Source of the DNA: DATKCA01 sp035544675
GTDB lineage: Bacteria; Acidobacteriota; Thermoanaerobaculia; Gp7-AA8
Assembly (NCBI GenBank): GCA_035544675.1
Contig: DATKCA010000057.1
Coordinates: 1 to 17,486, forward strand
Reading direction: 5' to 3'
DNA length: 17,486 nucleotides
The notes beneath the pieces are model-generated. The model ran no database searches and was not told where the DNA came from. It was given only the letters and a program-made list of their open reading frames with translations. Shown piece after piece: positions 15,071 through 17,486 of this stretch (positions are counted from its first letter, which is position 1; every line of letters starts with the position of its first letter). The position numbers and the translations under genes were made by a program.

Positions 15071-15534
15071 GGCGCGCCGCGATCGTCTCGCTGCTGTTTC
15101 TGACGTTCTGCGCGAGCCGCGGCCCGACCCAGGGCCCGGCCGTTCCCGGCCAGGGCGCCATCCAGATTCAGATCGCGCCCAACCCCATCCTGGCGACGAG
15201 AGTCGGCGGCGAGACCTACGATTTCCCGTTCGAAGTCGTCATACGGGAGACCGGCGGGCGGCCCGTCACCATCAACCGCGTCAGTGCCGACGTTCGGGCT
15301 CTGGGAGGCATTCGCGTCGGAAGCGAGAGCTACGACGCGACGAAGATCGCATCGCTCGGATACAGCACGACGGTCGCGCCCTACGGCGAGCTGCGCTATC
15401 GCTTCAATCCTCGCCGCTCCGTCGGCGACGACCGCCTTTTCGGCAGCGTCTCCGCCGAAATCCGCGTCGAGGGCCGGGACGATCAGGGCATAGCTGCTAC
15501 GGCCGGAACGACAGTGACAGTGCGGCGCGGGTGA
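15067..15534 (+). CDS. small exported protein of unknown function, coupled to sodC
   Basis: The 155-residue protein has an N-terminal hydrophobic signal (1-14) with Cys15, but LTFC is a poor lipobox, so a lipoprotein is possible rather than certain. The mature part (about 30-155) looks beta-rich and immunoglobulin-like: alternating hydrophobics, FPFEVVIRETGGRPVTINRV, a Tyr/Arg-rich middle and a C-terminal Thr/Val strand. I recognise no family. The ATG overlaps the sodC stop (ATGA), so it is co-translated with the superoxide dismutase. Its stop sits in a GGGTGAGGA stretch that resembles half of the family 1 repeat. Confidence 0.8.
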   Translation: MRRAAIVSLLFLTFCASRGPTQGPAVPGQGAIQIQIAPNPILATRVGGETYDFPFEVVIRETGGRPVTINRVSADVRALGGIRVGSESYDATKIASLGYSTTVAPYGELRYRFNPRRSVGDDRLFGSVSAEIRVEGRDDQGIAATAGTTVTVRRG

Positions 15535-15543
15535 GGAGGACTG

Positions 15544-16083
15544 TCAGAGTATTCCGTGCGCGCGCATGCGGCGCCAGAGAGTCGCCCTGCTGATCCCGAG
15601 GGCGCGCGCCGCGGCCGTCCTGCGCCAGCGATGCGCCTCGAGCGCGCGTCTGATCCTCTGCGCCTCGCCCGCATCGTCCGCTCTTCCGGCCGTGGCACTC
15701 AGGTCGAATTCGAGGATGTAGCGGACAGATGGTGAAAACAGACCGTCGGAGAGTTTCCCGCTGCGGACGACGACGAATCTCCCGGGTGAGCGGACCAGAT
15801 CGCACGTAGCCGGCGATGCGTCGCCTCTGCGGATCGCATCGGCGAGGTTCTCCCCCTCCAGGAGATCGAGCAGCGGTTGTCCGCCCAGGTCGGGCATCGC
15901 GAAGATTCCACGTCCGGACGGCGAGGCCTCGACGATCTGCAGATCGCCATCGAGAAACACGACAGCCCTGCCGAGGGCCTCGAAGGCGGCGCTGATCGGG
16001 GAGAGGAGCATGCGGGCCAACGATGCGCGTGGCGGCGTAGCGACTCCAGTGCCACCCTCACGCCTGGGGGTGATCAACGTCAC
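15544..16083 (-). CDS. small Fis-type HTH transcriptional regulator with PAS-like sensor region
   Basis: The 179-residue protein ends in a Fis-type helix-turn-helix (about 142-178). Its marks are IRRALEAHRWRRTAAARALGISRATLWRRM, split as IRRALEAHRW (144-153) and AARALGISRATLWRRM (158-173), the family seen at the C-terminus of sigma54 activators. The N-terminal part (about 30-125) looks like a PAS fold, with FLDGDLQIVEAS and GIFAMPDLGGQPLLDLL. There is no AAA+ ATPase domain, so it cannot open sigma54 promoters itself. It could bind DNA as a simple sensor-regulator. The start is assigned to GTG 16083, but a later ATG (Met25) is possible; no ribosome-binding site decides it. It is divergent from the YwiC-like gene, 35 nt between starts, a usual position for a regulator of its neighbour. 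Confidence 0.82.
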   Translation of the reverse strand: MTLITPRREGGTGVATPPRASLARMLLSPISAAFEALGRAVVFLDGDLQIVEASPSGRGIFAMPDLGGQPLLDLLEGENLADAIRRGDASPATCDLVRSPGRFVVVRSGKLSDGLFSPSVRYILEFDLSATAGRADDAGEAQRIRRALEAHRWRRTAAARALGISRATLWRRMRAHGIL

Positions 16084-16118
16084 CGGGCTCTGATCGCGCC
16101 GGCGGAAAGATCACGATC

Positions 16119-16904
16119 GTGACCACGGTGGCCCTGAATGTCCCTCATCCGAAGCTGCGGCCCATCGCGCTTCCCACCGAGCACGGCGGATGGGGACTTC
16201 TGTTCGAGCCCCTCGTGATCGCGCTGGCGATCCGGCCGTCGGCAGCGGGAGCGTTGCTGGCAGGCGCAACCATATTCGCATTTCTGGCGAGACAGCCGCT
16301 CAAGCTGGCCCTTCAGGACTCGCTGCGCGGCCGCTCCTCCGCCCGGACGCGCTACTGCCGGCTGTTCGCGGCCATGTACCTGGTGGCGGCCGCGATCGCG
16401 CTCGGCGCCGCGGTGAAGCTCGCCGGTACCACCCTTCTCATCCCGGTCGGACTGGTCATCCCGCTGGCGCTGACGACGATCCTCTTCGATGCGAACCACC
16501 GAAGCCGCGACCTGCTGCCCGAGCTGTGCGGTACCGTCGCGATGTCGAGCAGCGCCGCGGCCGTCGCGATTGCCGGAGGGATGCGCGTGGTCCCGGCGCT
16601 GGCGCTGTCGGCCATCGTCCTGGCCAGGGCCATTCCTTCGGTCGTCTACGTACGCACGCTGCTGCGGCGCGCGCACGGCCGGGCCGCGTCGTCATGGCCG
16701 GTGCTCCTGCTCCACGGCGCTGCGGTGGTCACGGTGTCGCTGTTCGCCCCGCCACTCGTGACGCTTGCCATGGCCATGCTGCTCGTGCGCGCGATCTGGG
16801 GTCTCACGCACGTGCCGCCACGCGCGCAGACGATCGGCTGGCGGGAGGTCGGGTACGGCGTGGCCACGATCGCTCTGGTGGTGGCCGGCCATCGATGGCG
16901 ATGA
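16119..16904 (+). CDS. YwiC-like integral membrane protein
   Basis: The 261-residue protein is very hydrophobic, with about seven or eight predicted membrane helices, and carries the YwiC family signature LPTEHGGWGLLFEP (18-31). The loop FDANHRSRDLLPE, rich in Asp and Arg, recalls loops of UbiA-type prenyltransferases, but the full UbiA motifs are not visible. In Bacillus subtilis ywiC lies near genes for anaerobic nitrate respiration; the function is unknown. The GTG at 16119 has a weak GGAAAG upstream. It is divergent from the Fis-type regulator and ends at a family 2 repeat, convergent with the PD40 gene. Confidence 0.82.
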   Translation: MTTVALNVPHPKLRPIALPTEHGGWGLLFEPLVIALAIRPSAAGALLAGATIFAFLARQPLKLALQDSLRGRSSARTRYCRLFAAMYLVAAAIALGAAVKLAGTTLLIPVGLVIPLALTTILFDANHRSRDLLPELCGTVAMSSSAAAVAIAGGMRVVPALALSAIVLARAIPSVVYVRTLLRRAHGRAASSWPVLLLHGAAVVTVSLFAPPLVTLAMAMLLVRAIWGLTHVPPRAQTIGWREVGYGVATIALVVAGHRWR

Positions 16905-16905
16905 C

Positions 16906-16931
16906 GTGGAGCGCCGCCATTCCCGGCGGCG
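16906..16931. repeat. palindromic repeat, family 2 (copy b)
   Basis: GTGGAGCGCCGCCATTCC (16906-16923) starts 2 nt after the YwiC-like stop. A perfect 7-bp stem, CGCCGCC (16912-16918) with GGCGGCG (16925-16931), closes an ATTCCC loop. It fills the 38-base gap between convergent genes and may terminate both. Confidence 0.7.
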
Positions 16932-16942
16932 TGGCGGCAGAA

Positions 16943-17486
16943 CTAATCGACCCACCTGGCCAGGAACAGATTCGTGTCCGGAGCCGTCGGATCGGCCCGG
17001 TTCGACGCCCAGACGAGCCATTGCCCGTCGGGACTGAACATGGGAAAACCGTCGAATCCAGGAGCGGTCGTGACGCGCTCCGGCTCACCGCCCTCCTTCG
17101 AGATCAGATACATGTCGAATTCCCGGCCGCGAGGATCGCCCGCGTTCGAGGCGTAGATGATCCGCTTTCCGTCGGGATGAAAGTACGGGCAGAAGTTCGC
17201 GGCGCGGTTGTTCGTGATCTGGCGCGCGTTCGTGCCATCCGACCTGGCCACCCATAGCTCCATCAGCGTCGGCCTGACCAGTCCCTTCGCCAGCAGCCCG
17301 CGATACTCAGCGAGGGCGTCCCCTTCGGGACGGCTGGCCCGCCACACGATCTCCGTGCAGTCGGCGTTGTAGAACGCGCCGCCGTCGTAGCCGGGAGAGC
17401 TGGTGAGCCGCCTGACGTTGCCGCCGTCCGCATCCATGTCGTAGAGGTCGAGATCGCCGTCGCGTGTGGACGTGAAGAGGATCTTC
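16943..17486 (-). CDS. TolB/PD40-type beta-propeller protein, C-terminal part (5' end outside window)
   Basis: About 180 C-terminal residues are visible; the frame is open to the window edge, so the gene starts further right. An internal ATG at 17437 is not the start, because the propeller pattern continues upstream of it (TSTRDGDLDLYDMDADG across the codon). PD40 repeats are clear: DLDLYDMDADGGNVRRLT, ELWVARSDGTNARQIT, YFHPDGKRIIYASN, DMYLISKEGGEPERVT and MFSPDGQWLVWASN. Each pairs a SPDG-type turn with a following strand, as in TolB and many secreted or surface propellers. The chain ends directly after the last blade, so the propeller is C-terminal; any catalytic domain would be upstream. 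Function cannot be fixed from this part. Confidence 0.9.
   Translation of the reverse strand, partial: KILFTSTRDGDLDLYDMDADGGNVRRLTSSPGYDGGAFYNADCTEIVWRASRPEGDALAEYRGLLAKGLVRPTLMELWVARSDGTNARQITNNRAANFCPYFHPDGKRIIYASNAGDPRGREFDMYLISKEGGEPERVTTAPGFDGFPMFSPDGQWLVWASNRADPTAPDTNLFLARWVD

Overview
The window is about 17.5 kb of GC-rich (roughly 64%) bacterial chromosome with 17 complete genes and two genes cut by the window ends. It has no RNA genes, phage genes, insertion sequences or CRISPR arrays that I can see. The gene content suggests a didermic, respiring bacterium, most likely an Acidobacteriota-type lineage. The clues are complex I genes, OmpA-like envelope proteins, a periplasmic Cu,Zn superoxide dismutase, a divergent membrane pyrophosphatase, a zinc-ribbon Ser/Thr kinase and a secreted D-aminoacylase-like enzyme. 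The phylum call is inference from gene content only.

Layout. (1) 1-2253, minus strand: a MidA/NDUFAF7-type methyltransferase, then nuoA and nuoB (complex I); nuoB has a long Ala/Pro tail that leaves the window. nuoA has its own good sigma70-like promoter just after the methyltransferase stop. (2) 2339-3850, plus: two tandem 215-residue paralogues, each with an export signal, glycine zipper and OmpA domain. They are separated by a strong intrinsic terminator, and the first is preceded by a textbook sigma54 (-24/-12) motif. (3) 4003-7486, plus: hppA (divergent proton pyrophosphatase), a periplasmic DUF4920 protein and a yeast-type cytosine deaminase, closely packed. (4) 7506-10252, minus: a Ser/Thr kinase with N-terminal zinc ribbon and one membrane span, overlapping by 4 nt a secreted TPR-like protein. 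(5) 10302-10694, plus: a YjbQ-family protein, convergent with a secreted D-aminoacylase-family amidohydrolase (10708-12306, minus). (6) 12371-13798, plus: a mercuric-reductase-like flavoprotein, probably leaderless. (7) 13875-15534, plus: a translationally coupled envelope operon, YdjY-domain protein - sodC - small exported protein. (8) 15544-16083, minus: a small Fis-type HTH regulator with a PAS-like sensor region, divergent from a YwiC-like membrane protein (16119-16904). (9) 16943 to the right edge, minus: the C-terminal blades of a TolB/PD40 beta-propeller protein.

How the parts may work together. Most genes concern the energised envelope: complex I and a likely assembly methyltransferase, the proton-pumping pyrophosphatase, periplasmic redox and superoxide defence, and peptidoglycan-anchored OmpA proteins. 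The cytosine deaminase next to hppA fits nucleotide salvage, which releases pyrophosphate.

The most notable non-coding signal is a dispersed palindrome with core GGTGKCCTCACC (either strand). It occurs at least four times, including once inside the nuoB reading frame and once supplying a stop codon. A second palindromic element (GTGGAGCGCCRCCATTCC) follows two stop codons. Both look like REP-type repeats.
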